Shown piece after piece: positions 26,007-35,226 of a stretch of DNA of 45,289 nt (positions are counted from its first letter, which is position 1; every line of letters starts with the position of its first letter). This stretch comes from SURF-24 sp964537965 (GTDB lineage: Bacteria > Bacteroidota > Ignavibacteria > Ignavibacteriales > SURF-24), in contig CAZIDB010000005.1 of NCBI GenBank assembly GCA_964537965.1, forward strand, positions 1 to 45,289, in the 5' to 3' direction. The notes beneath the pieces were generated by a model. It saw only the letters and a list, made by a program, of their open reading frames with translations. It did no database searches and was not told where the DNA came from. A program made the translations under genes and the position numbers.

Positions 26007-26357
26007 TTAAATGAAATAGATTGTAATAAATACAACAGACAACAATAAACCTGTTAATATTAGCGGAATCATAGATGTGGAATCAGAATACAAATCCTCT
26101 CGAAAATAAGCAGTATTGATTTTGGATATTGGAATCTCTTCAATACTTCCGTCATTCAAAAACCTTACTACAGCATCATCTTTAACCAATCCGTATCCCA
26201 ATTCATCATCTGATAAATTCACAACTCTGCCGTCCGATAAAATTATTTTGGTAACCTTTTGATTTGGCTTGAGTTTAACTATTATAGATTCACTATAACA
26301 ACCCAAAAAGAACAAAGCAAACACATTTAAAACAAAATATTTGAAAGCGTACTTCAC
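26007..26357 (-). CDS. Small lipoprotein with C-terminal membrane helix, unknown function
   Basis: 116 aa. The N-terminal signal has a lipobox-like FFLGC (Cys20), and the last 20 residues form a hydrophobic helix (IPLILTGLLLSVVFITIYFI). In between is a short beta-rich segment (KIILSDGRVVNLSD, DAVVRFLNDGSIEEIPISKI) reminiscent of small SH3-like or SPOR-free envelope domains; no family is recognised. It starts 7 bp after the TonB receptor stop, so it is co-transcribed with it. Confidence 0.7.
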   Translation of the reverse strand: MKYAFKYFVLNVFALFFLGCYSESIIVKLKPNQKVTKIILSDGRVVNLSDDELGYGLVKDDAVVRFLNDGSIEEIPISKINTAYFREDLYSDSTSMIPLILTGLLLSVVFITIYFI

Positions 26358-26364
26358 TTTATCA

Positions 26365-28536
26365 TTAAAAAGTTACTTCTAAACTTAGCGAAATATTTCT
26401 AATTGGTGAAAGATTACCGATCATCTCGACATAATAATAATTCAAAAGGTTATTGGCATTTAAATTCATTTTGAAAGGGAGATAGTTTATAATAAAAGTA
26501 TAACCAATCCGCGCATCCCATAAATAAACAGGAACACGTTTATCTCCGTCTATTACAACGCCAAGATCTATAATCTCATTATCAATTTCTTCAACTCTGC
26601 TCCAGAATCTGAAATTCGATTCTACTTCGAACGATGCAAAAGTGTAAATTGCAGAAGCATAAAATGTATGCCTTGGTCTGTACTTAAGCATCTTTTTCTT
26701 TTCCACATCTCTTGCCCAGAGATAAGTATGATTCAAATTAAGTTTAAGCGATGAATTAAACAGTACATAATTCAATGTTGTTTCAAATCCCTGGATTCGT
26801 GCTCTTGTAACATTATCAAAGAAAACCTGTCCGTCAGTCAGATCGATTCCCGGTTCAATGAAATCATAAAATTCATTTTGAAAAGCCGAAACATCAAGAA
26901 TTAAATTATCAAGACAAACCTGGTTTATTCCAACCTCAAAAGAGTAATTATACTCAGGAATAAGCGAAGGATTTGGTTTTATTACAACTCCGCTTGCCGA
27001 AGTTTTTGTATAAGCTTCTGCAAGCGTTGGTGCCCTGAAGCCTTTGCCTGCCGATGCTCTTAATATGGTTGTTTCATAAAATTTATAATTCAATCCTATT
27101 TTAGGAGAGAATGAACTGAAGTTATCAATTGAATCTAATTTGCTGTAATCAAACCTTGCCCCGGCAGAAATTAATAACGGGAAATCAAACTTCAAATCAA
27201 TGTGTGAGTAAAAACCAAATCCGGAAGACGAGTGTTGGCTGAAAATATTCGATTTAACTTTTCCGTAACTTGCTTCAACCCCATTAATCCAGAATAAATT
27301 TTTATTGAAGTTATAAGTGGATTGAATTTCCGCGCGGCCTAAGCCGGCTCTTGAATCATCATTGCTTTCTGTTTCATCTCGCCAATGTGTATTGTAGTAA
27401 CTTACTTTTGTATTAAGCGAAAAATCATTTGAGAAAATTTTGTTGTACATAAGTCCAAGCATATATCTGTCAGAATAAACACGCTGACCCTGGTCAATAT
27501 CCCTTGGTTGTAAAGCGCTTCTTATACTTTTCCAGTAAATAAAATTGCCCCTGTTCTGGGTTAAACCGTTCGCCAAAAGAGTAACAGTATTTAAACTATC
27601 AATGTTGTAAGTCGATTTTAAGTAACCGGTGTATCGCTTTACAAAACCAGATTGTCTGTAGCTTAAATCTTCAGTTCTTGTGCCGGATAATGTGAATCCA
27701 AGTTTCCCAACTTTTTGCGAATGAGTTAAAGTAAGTCCGTTAAATGTTCTGTATTCACCGGACCAGTCCCATTCTTTGTAAGAAGGTTTATCATAAGCAC
27801 CGAAGTAAGATTTAAAGTAGGTGATTGGTTTATCAGTAATTTCTCTCGTAATAATATTGATTACTCCGCCAATTGCTGTTGAACCATATAAAGAACTTGC
27901 AGCGCCCTTTATAATTTCAATCCGTTCAAATTCTGTAACAGGAATAATTTCCCAGATAATTTCACCGGTATCGCCGGTGTATAATGGTATTCCATCTTGG
28001 GCAACTAAAACTCTAGTTCCGGCTCCTCTTGAATAACCGCTTGAGCCACGGATGCTTATCTGGTCCAAATTAATTGATACTCCCGGAACGTGTCGCATTG
28101 CTTCATCCAATGAAATAAAGTTACGATTGTTAACCTGCCGGTTACTTAAAACAAACGTACTTACAGGAAGCTCCGATATTTTTTGTTCGTGTTTACCTGC
28201 GGTTATAACTATACTCTCTGATTGAATTATCGCTTCTTCCAACCAAACATTTATTGTTATTGATTGATTTGAAATGATAATATTATTTCTGATTTCCTTT
28301 TTATATCCGACAATTGAGAATTCTAAATTATAACTTCCTGCCGGGAGATGAGAAAAACTAAAATTGCCGGAAGAATCAGTATGAGTTCCGGTTGATCTAT
28401 TCTGAAGAAAAACATTAACCCCAGAAATGGGATTCAGATTAATATCCGTTACTTTGCCGCTCAAAGAAAAATCCTGTGAGTAAATAATCGAAACAGTACA
28501 AAAGTAAATCAGGCAGATAATTTTGAACATCTTCAT
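26365..28536 (-). CDS. TonB-dependent outer-membrane receptor with carboxypeptidase-regulatory-like N-domain
   Basis: About 723 aa from the ATG at 28536, which a perfect GGAGGT (28544-28549) serves at 7-nt spacing. A longer frame to 28575 would overlap the upstream gene and lacks this support. A signal peptide precedes a CarboxypepD_reg-like domain (LSGKVTDINLNPISGVNVFL). The plug domain has DEAMRHVPGV, ISIRGSSGYSRGAGTRVLV, DGIPLYTGDTGEI and GAASSLYGSTAIGGVINII. The rest is a beta-barrel of about 500 residues with alternating aromatic strands and a terminal Phe (LSLEVTF). The layout resembles vitamin B12, siderophore or heme receptors; the ligand cannot be named. Lipoprotein genes lie on both sides. 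Confidence 0.93.
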   Translation of the reverse strand: MKMFKIICLIYFCTVSIIYSQDFSLSGKVTDINLNPISGVNVFLQNRSTGTHTDSSGNFSFSHLPAGSYNLEFSIVGYKKEIRNNIIISNQSITINVWLEEAIIQSESIVITAGKHEQKISELPVSTFVLSNRQVNNRNFISLDEAMRHVPGVSINLDQISIRGSSGYSRGAGTRVLVAQDGIPLYTGDTGEIIWEIIPVTEFERIEIIKGAASSLYGSTAIGGVINIITREITDKPITYFKSYFGAYDKPSYKEWDWSGEYRTFNGLTLTHSQKVGKLGFTLSGTRTEDLSYRQSGFVKRYTGYLKSTYNIDSLNTVTLLANGLTQNRGNFIYWKSIRSALQPRDIDQGQRVYSDRYMLGLMYNKIFSNDFSLNTKVSYYNTHWRDETESNDDSRAGLGRAEIQSTYNFNKNLFWINGVEASYGKVKSNIFSQHSSSGFGFYSHIDLKFDFPLLISAGARFDYSKLDSIDNFSSFSPKIGLNYKFYETTILRASAGKGFRAPTLAEAYTKTSASGVVIKPNPSLIPEYNYSFEVGINQVCLDNLILDVSAFQNEFYDFIEPGIDLTDGQVFFDNVTRARIQGFETTLNYVLFNSSLKLNLNHTYLWARDVEKKKMLKYRPRHTFYASAIYTFASFEVESNFRFWSRVEEIDNEIIDLGVVIDGDKRVPVYLWDARIGYTFIINYLPFKMNLNANNLLNYYYVEMIGNLSPIRNISLSLEVTF

Positions 28537-28537
28537 T

Positions 28538-29047
28538 CTAATTACCTCCGGGCGGCTGTGGCGGAGGATTATCAAAATCGCAGATGAAATTTATATTTCC
28601 TGTAAACTCATTATCTTTTATTATCAACTTACCGGGATTCAGGCTGTCATTCTCAGTATAATAAATTCCAACCACAATCCAGTCTTTTCTGCTAATTGAA
28701 ATTTCCGCAGTCTTTGATTGTGCGACAGCAACGTAAGAATACTCACCCGGTTTAATTTCAATTAAAGGATTTTTTGCTGAGCTATAATAAACCGAACGTG
28801 TATTGTTTGGAATAGAATCACTGACAAAACCAAGATTGAATGCATTAAAATCGCCTATAGAATTAAGCGGATTTTTAAATGCCACAACGTGAGTGCGTGT
28901 AATTCCCTGTGGCCAGTTTCCTTTAAAAGTAATTGTTCCTCCGAATCCTGTGTTTGTTTCAATCACTTCCGGTTCAGGTGAAATTCCTAATCCGCAGCCG
29001 ATGAATAAAACTGCAAATAAAAGTATTATGGTAAACTTAAATTTCAT
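28538..29047 (-). CDS. Lipoprotein of unknown function, partner of the TonB receptor
   Basis: 169 aa with a signal peptide and lipobox (LFIGC, Cys18). The mature part starts with GFGGTITFKGNWPQGITRTHVVAFKN-like beta strands and ends in a Pro/Gly-rich tail. The strands IEIKPGEYSYVAVAQ and DWIVVGIYY suggest an immunoglobulin- or transthyretin-like fold. No family is recognised with confidence. The stop codon is directly before the TonB receptor start (one base), so it is probably the first gene of that operon and may be a surface partner in substrate capture. Confidence 0.75.
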   Translation of the reverse strand: MKFKFTIILLFAVLFIGCGLGISPEPEVIETNTGFGGTITFKGNWPQGITRTHVVAFKNPLNSIGDFNAFNLGFVSDSIPNNTRSVYYSSAKNPLIEIKPGEYSYVAVAQSKTAEISISRKDWIVVGIYYTENDSLNPGKLIIKDNEFTGNINFICDFDNPPPQPPGGN

Positions 29048-29200
29048 TGCGAAGCAGAATTGCCCTTAATATTAAATATTTTTTACCTGGCAGTGAATTA
29101 CAAGCTCGGTTAAATTTAATCCTGACATAATTCGTGCTTAGAATTTCACACAACTTTTATTACCAAGATAACATTTTTAAGTAATAGTCGAAAGGAATAG

Positions 29201-32143
29201 TTAGGCAAGTTTAAATTGCTGCAGAATGTGGTAAAGCATTCTGCCATCAATAAGGCAGAAATGTTTATTGTTAATACCAAGATATTTTTTACATGATGGA
29301 GAAAAAATTCCGGAAGTAATGATGAATGCTTTGGATAAATTTTTATAATCCGAGAACAAGGAAATAAATTCCTGCAGATCTTCACTGTTAATCGTTTTCT
29401 CAGCGCTAATAAGGAATAAGGCTGATTCTTCCGTTTTACCAACAAGACGAGTCCCAACAGCTACATCATCTTTTTTATCTTCCTTATATTTTAAAAACTT
29501 CAAGCTGCCGAATCCCAGTTTAACAAGAAACTTTTTCACAGCTTCTCTTAAATCGTCCTGTTGAAGTTTAAGGTAATCTTCAAATGTAATTTCAGGATTA
29601 ACGGAGGTTACTTCAATCATCTCCTGCGCTTTAATGTTGAAAAGTGAAAGCAATTCTTCAGTTGGAATTAAGTCAGATAAAACCGAAGGAGTGAAGCCTT
29701 CGTATACTTTAAGCTGCATCAAACCGCTTTTGGATAAAAGCATATAAATTTTTTCTACAATTGTATCTTTTGTAAGATAAGAATAGATATTAACTGGTGT
29801 CTTTCCGCTCATCTCTATTTTATCCTCAAGCTGCGATACAGATGCAGGATTCCAGGAATGATCGAAATGAATGATTGTCGAAAAATCTCCCGGCTTGAAT
29901 TTCTTCTGGACTGCTTTTGAATCAAGAAGGAAAACGCGGACCTTGCCGGACTTAAAAGCCTGTGTGGCCTTTTGAATAGAACCTTCCTGCATACCGATTT
30001 TTATTAGAGAATAATCAATTCCGTTACTTTGTAAAAGTTTTTCAAGCTTATCAAGCCCGTATTTCTCATACTGGGAGAAGATAAGGATTCTTTCTTCCGA
30101 GTGTAGTAAATAATCCAACAGGTAATCAGCCTTGGGATTAGTAAATTCCCTGGAAGCAAAGTTGCATACCTGCATAAGCTGGTTTATCAGACTGAAAATC
30201 TGCGGGCGTACTATATAATAATTCCCACGTTCAATTGTTGAGTAAATTTTTACTTCAGCTTCCTGGATTGCAATATCATATTCTTTAAGTTGTTCTTCTG
30301 TAATGTTAAACCATTTGTTGTGGAAAATCTTTAACGGTAATTGCTGCTGAACTTCTTCTTTCTTTCTTTGAAGTATATAAGAATTCAATTCATCTTCAGC
30401 CGGTTTGGCAGAAAACAGTGTGGTAATAAGCGACTTGAAATTATCAACAATCAGATTCGCTTCATCGTGTACTTTATTTGACAGCAACCAAAGATAGTTC
30501 AGGCTGCTGAAAGTAAAAATTCCTGTAATAAAATTTATAGCTTTAATTTTCTGGAATGAATCAATAACAAGGCAGTCAAATTTTGCAAACTGTTTAGAGT
30601 TAATGCTTTCTGCTTCAGCATTTTCCTTAAGAAGTTTGTAATCGATAATTGCAACATCAAATGCTTTTCTTTGCTTAGAAATTTGTTCGGTTGAGGAAAT
30701 GACATTAACCTTAAGTTCAGGGGCAAATGTATTAAATAAACCTTCCCAGCCTTCCGGATTTCCGCTTGAGTTAGTTAGAAATGAACTGCCGATATCAAAA
30801 CTATCAGAAACGATAAGCGCTTTTTTAATTCTTCTTTTGGAAAGAAGAATTTTTAAAGCATAAATTGTCTGAACAGATTTACCAAGACCATGATCATCTG
30901 CAAACAAGGCGAAGTTATTATTTATAAGAAACTGAACTCCATCTTTCTGGAATTGATAAAGACCTTCCACCTGGTTAGTAGTAAACTCCAGGTTAAGCTT
31001 TTCCATACTTGAAAGTACAGGGAAAGCAGCCGTACTTTTTACAATTAAATCAGGTTGCTTCCAACCTGCAAAATCAAGGGTTATTCTTGAAACGAGCGAT
31101 GACGCTTTATAATTAAAAATCCATGAAGAAGGAATCGTTTGTATATTAGTGTCAAATGAAAATGAAACCGGGGTACTCATTAGTCTGCTTTCAAAAGACC
31201 AGTAATTGTAAGTGAACATGCTTTCCTGTGCAGATAGCTGAAGTTTGTTCAACTTATAAACTTTCGCCTTTGTCAGTCCTTCGATTGATGGTATTTCAAA
31301 TGAAGCTACTTCTGATTTTCTGTGAAGCCCGGAGAAACTGTAATCATAAATTGTCGTACTGAATTTTTCAACATTAAGCAACTTAATATTATAAACTGTT
31401 GTTGGCGGGGTAAGCAGGTTTTCAGAAGCAGTAATCGATTCAAAGAAATATTTTGAAGTGGTTTTATCGGTTATAAACTTAGCGTCTTTTCCGGTCTGCA
31501 ATAAATTCTCTGACAAGTTCTGCTTTTGTATAAAATACTGTTCTTCAGATATTACATCGGTAACAGCTCTATCGATACTTATCTTCCAACTGCTTAGCTG
31601 TTTCATTTGATCTATGAATCTTAATTTATCCTGGAAGCTAAAAGTATCTTTTATTGACTTATTAGAATCATCAAAAGAATATAATCTTTTGGTAAGAACA
31701 GGTTTTACTTTATGTTTGAAGTTATAAATTCCCGGAGTTTTGAAATACTCTTTAAGAATTGTTGTATGAACAATTTCTGCTTTTGTTTCAGAGGGAGTTA
31801 AATTTTTACCGACTTCCGTTTTTACAAGTACAAAGAAAAATCTTTCTGTCTTAGCCGGTTTAAATATTGCGCTTATATTTTTAGTTGCCTTGGCAAGAAG
31901 GAATTTGTTGAAAACCTTTTTGTCAAATAATCCGCGTGAATAAACAAATGTAGTGGCATCAAAAGTTTTAGTCGGTTCAAAAGATGAATCTAATGACGTT
32001 TGCTTGATTTTTTTTACAGGTGGGAAATCAAACGTCCTTTTTTCTATTGTGGGCTTTTTAAGCCACCTATTCCAATGCCAATCGTCTGGTCTGTCAATTT
32101 TATCAATTGACTCCGCGACTTTCAGCCGGGCTTTTTTAAGCAT
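29201..32143 (-). CDS. SNF2-like ATPase with degenerate motifs and Mrr-like C-terminal domain
   Basis: 980 aa. Residues 1 to about 390 are an unrecognised N-terminal region. A SNF2/superfamily-2 core follows: Walker A DDHGLGKS with Lys422, a motif Ia-like ALIVSDSF, and the SNF2-specific GWEGLFNTFAPELKV. Motif II is DSFQ at Asp528 in place of DEAH/DEGH. The helicase C half has LQRKKEEVQQQLPLK, ILIFSQYEKYG, FDHSWNPASVSQLED, and a motif VI reading DKIEMSGK where SNF2 proteins have DRAHRIGQ, so both arginines are lost. The last about 120 residues resemble an Mrr-type nuclease fold (KAFIITSGIFSPSCKKY, CLIDGRML) without a clear QxK. It begins 2 bp after the 176-aa gene, so the two are translationally coupled. 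Function unknown. Confidence 0.82.
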   Translation of the reverse strand: MLKKARLKVAESIDKIDRPDDWHWNRWLKKPTIEKRTFDFPPVKKIKQTSLDSSFEPTKTFDATTFVYSRGLFDKKVFNKFLLAKATKNISAIFKPAKTERFFFVLVKTEVGKNLTPSETKAEIVHTTILKEYFKTPGIYNFKHKVKPVLTKRLYSFDDSNKSIKDTFSFQDKLRFIDQMKQLSSWKISIDRAVTDVISEEQYFIQKQNLSENLLQTGKDAKFITDKTTSKYFFESITASENLLTPPTTVYNIKLLNVEKFSTTIYDYSFSGLHRKSEVASFEIPSIEGLTKAKVYKLNKLQLSAQESMFTYNYWSFESRLMSTPVSFSFDTNIQTIPSSWIFNYKASSLVSRITLDFAGWKQPDLIVKSTAAFPVLSSMEKLNLEFTTNQVEGLYQFQKDGVQFLINNNFALFADDHGLGKSVQTIYALKILLSKRRIKKALIVSDSFDIGSSFLTNSSGNPEGWEGLFNTFAPELKVNVISSTEQISKQRKAFDVAIIDYKLLKENAEAESINSKQFAKFDCLVIDSFQKIKAINFITGIFTFSSLNYLWLLSNKVHDEANLIVDNFKSLITTLFSAKPAEDELNSYILQRKKEEVQQQLPLKIFHNKWFNITEEQLKEYDIAIQEAEVKIYSTIERGNYYIVRPQIFSLINQLMQVCNFASREFTNPKADYLLDYLLHSEERILIFSQYEKYGLDKLEKLLQSNGIDYSLIKIGMQEGSIQKATQAFKSGKVRVFLLDSKAVQKKFKPGDFSTIIHFDHSWNPASVSQLEDKIEMSGKTPVNIYSYLTKDTIVEKIYMLLSKSGLMQLKVYEGFTPSVLSDLIPTEELLSLFNIKAQEMIEVTSVNPEITFEDYLKLQQDDLREAVKKFLVKLGFGSLKFLKYKEDKKDDVAVGTRLVGKTEESALFLISAEKTINSEDLQEFISLFSDYKNLSKAFIITSGIFSPSCKKYLGINNKHFCLIDGRMLYHILQQFKLA

Positions 32144-32145
32144 CT

Positions 32146-32676
32146 TTATTCGTCAATCTTCTGCAGGTGAACTTGTTCGCAGGCAGTTTTCAACCTGTCG
32201 AACGGTTCAATTAAATTTCTTAATGCAGAAATCTGTCCAAGCTTTTCTGCTATTTCAGGCAGCTCAGATGAAAATTTCTTTACCGTATCGATGAATATCC
32301 CTGTATCTCCCGGTAATTTTACATTGTCTTCACCTGACTTTTTGCCTTTTGCCGAGCCTTCATTGTCTTTATAAAGACGGACAGCACGAACACCCTGCTT
32401 GTTGTTTATACCTAAGAATAACGGATCTCTGAGAAGAATGAGATCGAGGTCATCTTTAATAGCGCCAAGTAAAGGAAGGGCAATAAGTTCAACAAGTATA
32501 TGTTCAAGCAGAACATCACCGTATAAAGTTTTCTGGAAGTTCGTTGGTTTTATTGGTGCAGTAACTCGGAATTCAAGAGGTTTAGTGTCTGGGTCAGTCA
32601 CAAGGATTGCGCCCATAACACCGGAGTTATCATCAAAGGTATAGGTTTCTAAGAATGCAATTCTTACTAAGTCCAT
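32146..32676 (-). CDS. Conserved-looking protein of unknown function, partner of the SNF2-like protein
   Basis: 176 aa from the ATG at 32676, which follows AGGAG at 5-nt spacing; a longer frame to 32739 lacks such support and begins with a spurious hydrophobic stretch. The N-terminal 100 residues are beta-rich (VRIAFLETYTFDDNSGVMGAI-like, then PLEFRVTAPIKP), the centre is charged and low in complexity (KGKKSGED), and the C-terminus is helical (KKFSSELPEIAEKLGQ, FDRLKTACEQV). No signal or membrane segment is seen, so it is cytoplasmic. No known family is recognised. The 2-bp gap to the SNF2-like gene implies that the two act together. Confidence 0.72.
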   Translation of the reverse strand: MDLVRIAFLETYTFDDNSGVMGAILVTDPDTKPLEFRVTAPIKPTNFQKTLYGDVLLEHILVELIALPLLGAIKDDLDLILLRDPLFLGINNKQGVRAVRLYKDNEGSAKGKKSGEDNVKLPGDTGIFIDTVKKFSSELPEIAEKLGQISALRNLIEPFDRLKTACEQVHLQKIDE

Positions 32677-32774
32677 TTGTTCTCCTAAAAATGTAATTAT
32701 GATGAATAATCGAAAAAAAAATGAATTAGTTAAATACAAATTTTACATTACAGCAAAAATTCTTTTTGGGAATT

Positions 32775-32784
32775 TTTCCGGAAA
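32775..32784. promoter_or_regulatory. Palindrome upstream of the SNF2-like operon
   Basis: TTTCCGGAAA is a perfect 10-bp palindrome about 100 bp before the start of the 176-aa gene, in the 295-bp gap between it and purM. It could be an operator, but a palindrome of this length can arise by chance. Confidence 0.25.
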
Positions 32785-32971
32785 TATATCCTTGGCCGGT
32801 ATTTAATATTCTAATAATTACTCTCTTATTTACCAAATTAAATTACTGGAAGCAGATGGTGCAAAGAACAAATCAATTTTTTAAAACTATCAATCCAGGA
32901 TCAACTTCAGATGGAATTTAATCTGGTAAGTCAGACTAAAACAGAAGTTGCATTGTGCCGTTCATTAATAC

Positions 32972-33967
32972 TTATATAACTTTCCCGATTACCCTACCTG
33001 TTAAATCCATTTCGTTAGAAATAGCAAGAACCTTTTCAACATCTTTTTCATTAACAACCGAAACCAACCCTATTCCTAAGTTAAATACTTCATACATCTC
33101 TTCATTTTTAATATTGCCTGCTTGTTGTATAAGCCGGAAAATTGGAAGCCATTCCCATGCATTCCAGTTAACTTCAAGACTCAATCCTTCAGGGATGATT
33201 CTTTTTGTGTTACCGATAATTCCGCCGCCGGTAATGTGTGAGAAACCTTTTACATCAACATTCTCTATAATTTTCCTTATCAAAGGCAGGTAAGATTGAT
33301 GAACGCTTAAAAGCTCTTCACCTAAAGCATTTGTTAAAGGAGAAGGTGTATCGGTTAATTTATATTTTTCAAGTAAAACTTTTCTTGCCAATGAATATCC
33401 GTTTGTATGAAGTCCGTTTGATGGAAATCCAACAAGAACATCCTCAGCTTTAATATTCTTACCATCAATTATTTTAGATTTTTCAACAACGCCAACAATT
33501 GTACCTGACATGTCATAATCATCAGGAGCGTACATACCGGGCATCTCAGCAGTTTCACCGCCAATTAAAGCCACACCATTTTCCCTGCATGCAATTGAAA
33601 ATCCTTCAATTATCTTTTCGGCTATATCAGGATTCAATTTCCCAAATGCTAAATAATCCATAAAATAGAGAGGTCTGGCCCCGCAAACAGCAATATCATT
33701 TACACAATGATTTACCAAATCCTGACCGACAGTGTTATGTTTATTCATGGCAATGGCAATCTTCAGCTTTGTACCAACCCCGTCAACACTTGAAACCAGG
33801 ACAGGTTCTTTATATTCTTTAACCGGAACCTCAAAAAAAGCTCCAAAATGGCCAATATCCTTAAGTACATATTTGTTAAAAGTGGATTTAACATGTGTCT
33901 TGATCCTCTGGACTGTTTCTTCACCTGCCCGAATATTTACACCGGCTGATTTATAATCTGCTTCCAT
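32972..33967 (-). CDS. purM: Phosphoribosylformylglycinamidine cyclo-ligase (AIR synthetase)
   Basis: 331 aa, normal PurM length. It forms 5-aminoimidazole ribonucleotide in purine synthesis. Typical blocks are YKSAGVNIRAGEE at the N-terminus, SSVDGVGTKLKIA, NDIAVCGARPLYFMDYLAFG, ALIGGETAEMPGMY, VGFPSNGLHTNGYSL and HITGGGIIGNTKRIIPEGL. All are in the expected order and no key motif is missing. It stands alone on the minus strand, divergent to hrcA. Confidence 0.96.
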   Translation of the reverse strand: MEADYKSAGVNIRAGEETVQRIKTHVKSTFNKYVLKDIGHFGAFFEVPVKEYKEPVLVSSVDGVGTKLKIAIAMNKHNTVGQDLVNHCVNDIAVCGARPLYFMDYLAFGKLNPDIAEKIIEGFSIACRENGVALIGGETAEMPGMYAPDDYDMSGTIVGVVEKSKIIDGKNIKAEDVLVGFPSNGLHTNGYSLARKVLLEKYKLTDTPSPLTNALGEELLSVHQSYLPLIRKIIENVDVKGFSHITGGGIIGNTKRIIPEGLSLEVNWNAWEWLPIFRLIQQAGNIKNEEMYEVFNLGIGLVSVVNEKDVEKVLAISNEMDLTGRVIGKVI

Positions 33968-34083
33968 TTCTCCTCTTCATTTTTACCTGCAGAAAGTTAA
34001 AGATTATTAGGTTCTAAATCAAAAACAGCGAAACCTGAAAGTGAATTTTATTGTAAAAAATAACGTTTTCGATTAAGAGGCTA

Positions 34084-34110
34084 TTAGCACTCTCGTATGA
34101 ATAGTGCGGG
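34084..34110 (+). promoter_or_regulatory. CIRCE-like operator upstream of hrcA
   Basis: The left half TTAGCACTC (34084-34092) is a perfect CIRCE half-site. After the canonical 9-bp spacer the right half reads TAGTGCGGG (34102-34110) instead of GAGTGCTAA, keeping only the AGTGC core. Its place about 46 bp before hrcA, whose product binds CIRCE, supports autoregulation of the heat-shock operon. Confidence 0.75.
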
Positions 34111-34156
34111 AATTTTAATATATTTGTTCCGTTTTATTGCAAAAAAATTGTGACCT

Positions 34157-35200
34157 ATGGATGTAATTGAATTAAATGAACGTGAAAAATCGATACTGAG
34201 AAATATTATTAATTATTTCCTTTTGACGGCAAACCCGGTCGGTTCAAGAAATCTTACTAAAAAATATAACCTGGGGTTTTCTCCGGCAACTATAAGGAAT
34301 ATAATGTCTGACCTTGAGGACGAAGGGTTTCTTAATCATCCGCATACATCTGCCGGAAGAGTACCGACTGATAAAGGTTACCGGTATTATGTAGATTCTT
34401 TAATGGATCCACCGACTCTTGGCAACGAAGAAAAGGAATTTATTCGTAATGAGTTAAAAACCTTTACGGATGAAACCGACGAATTGTTCAGAATAACATC
34501 AATTCTGTTAAGTAATATAACTAATCAGCTTGCTTATGTTACTTATCCGAGTTTTGATTCCGGTATCCTTGAAAAACTTCAGATTGTACAACTAACATCT
34601 TCAAGATTGCTTGTGGTTGTTGCAATAAAATTAGGATTGGTTAAAACTATCACTCTTGAACTAAAAGCTGAGCTTAACAGGGATCATATAAGTTTTATTG
34701 AAAGGCTTCTGAACGAAAAACTATCCGGATTAACTTTTTCAGAGATAAGGAAAACTTTTAGTGAAAGATTTAAGGATGTAGCCGATACTTATAAGCCGGT
34801 TGTAAGAGTGTTTATTGATTCTGCGGATAAAATTTTTACCGACGTAGTCAAAAATGAAAAAGGCGTGCTTACCGGTGTAAAAAATATTCTTAAGCAACCG
34901 GAGTTTACTGATCAGCTTCACTTTCAGAATATAATTGAACTTGTTGAGGATAAAGATATAATCCTTCAGTTTATGAACGAAACTCCTTTAAACGACCAGG
35001 TGGTTGTTAAAATAGGTAGTGAAAGCAATTCTGATATTCTTAGTGATTACAGCCTTATAAGCAAAGAATATAAAATTGGCGATATTAAAGGCAGGCTTGG
35101 TATTGTTGGTCCCAAAAGAATGCAATACTCAAAGGTAATTGCCATTGTGGAATTTGTAGCCGAAAGGTTATCTGAATATTTAAAAAAAGGAAGTTTATAA
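34157..35200 (+). CDS. hrcA: Heat-inducible transcription repressor HrcA
   Basis: 347 aa, full length. The N-terminal winged helix has ILRNIINYFLLTANPVGS, SPATIRNIMSDLEDEGFL and the strongly diagnostic HTSAGRVPTDKGYRYYVD. The GAF-like and dimerisation parts follow, ending in GIVGPKRMQYSKVIAIVEF, the usual HrcA C-terminal block. HrcA represses heat-shock genes by binding CIRCE, and a CIRCE-like site lies just upstream. grpE and dnaJ follow in the same direction. Confidence 0.96.
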   Translation: MDVIELNEREKSILRNIINYFLLTANPVGSRNLTKKYNLGFSPATIRNIMSDLEDEGFLNHPHTSAGRVPTDKGYRYYVDSLMDPPTLGNEEKEFIRNELKTFTDETDELFRITSILLSNITNQLAYVTYPSFDSGILEKLQIVQLTSSRLLVVVAIKLGLVKTITLELKAELNRDHISFIERLLNEKLSGLTFSEIRKTFSERFKDVADTYKPVVRVFIDSADKIFTDVVKNEKGVLTGVKNILKQPEFTDQLHFQNIIELVEDKDIILQFMNETPLNDQVVVKIGSESNSDILSDYSLISKEYKIGDIKGRLGIVGPKRMQYSKVIAIVEFVAERLSEYLKKGSL

Positions 35201-35226
35201 AATCAAATTGAATCAAAGGAGAACCC

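Noticed and set aside
29146..29457. 103-codon minus-strand frame overlapping the end of the SNF2-like gene
   Set aside because: It lies mostly within the 980-aa frame in another phase and has no protein character.
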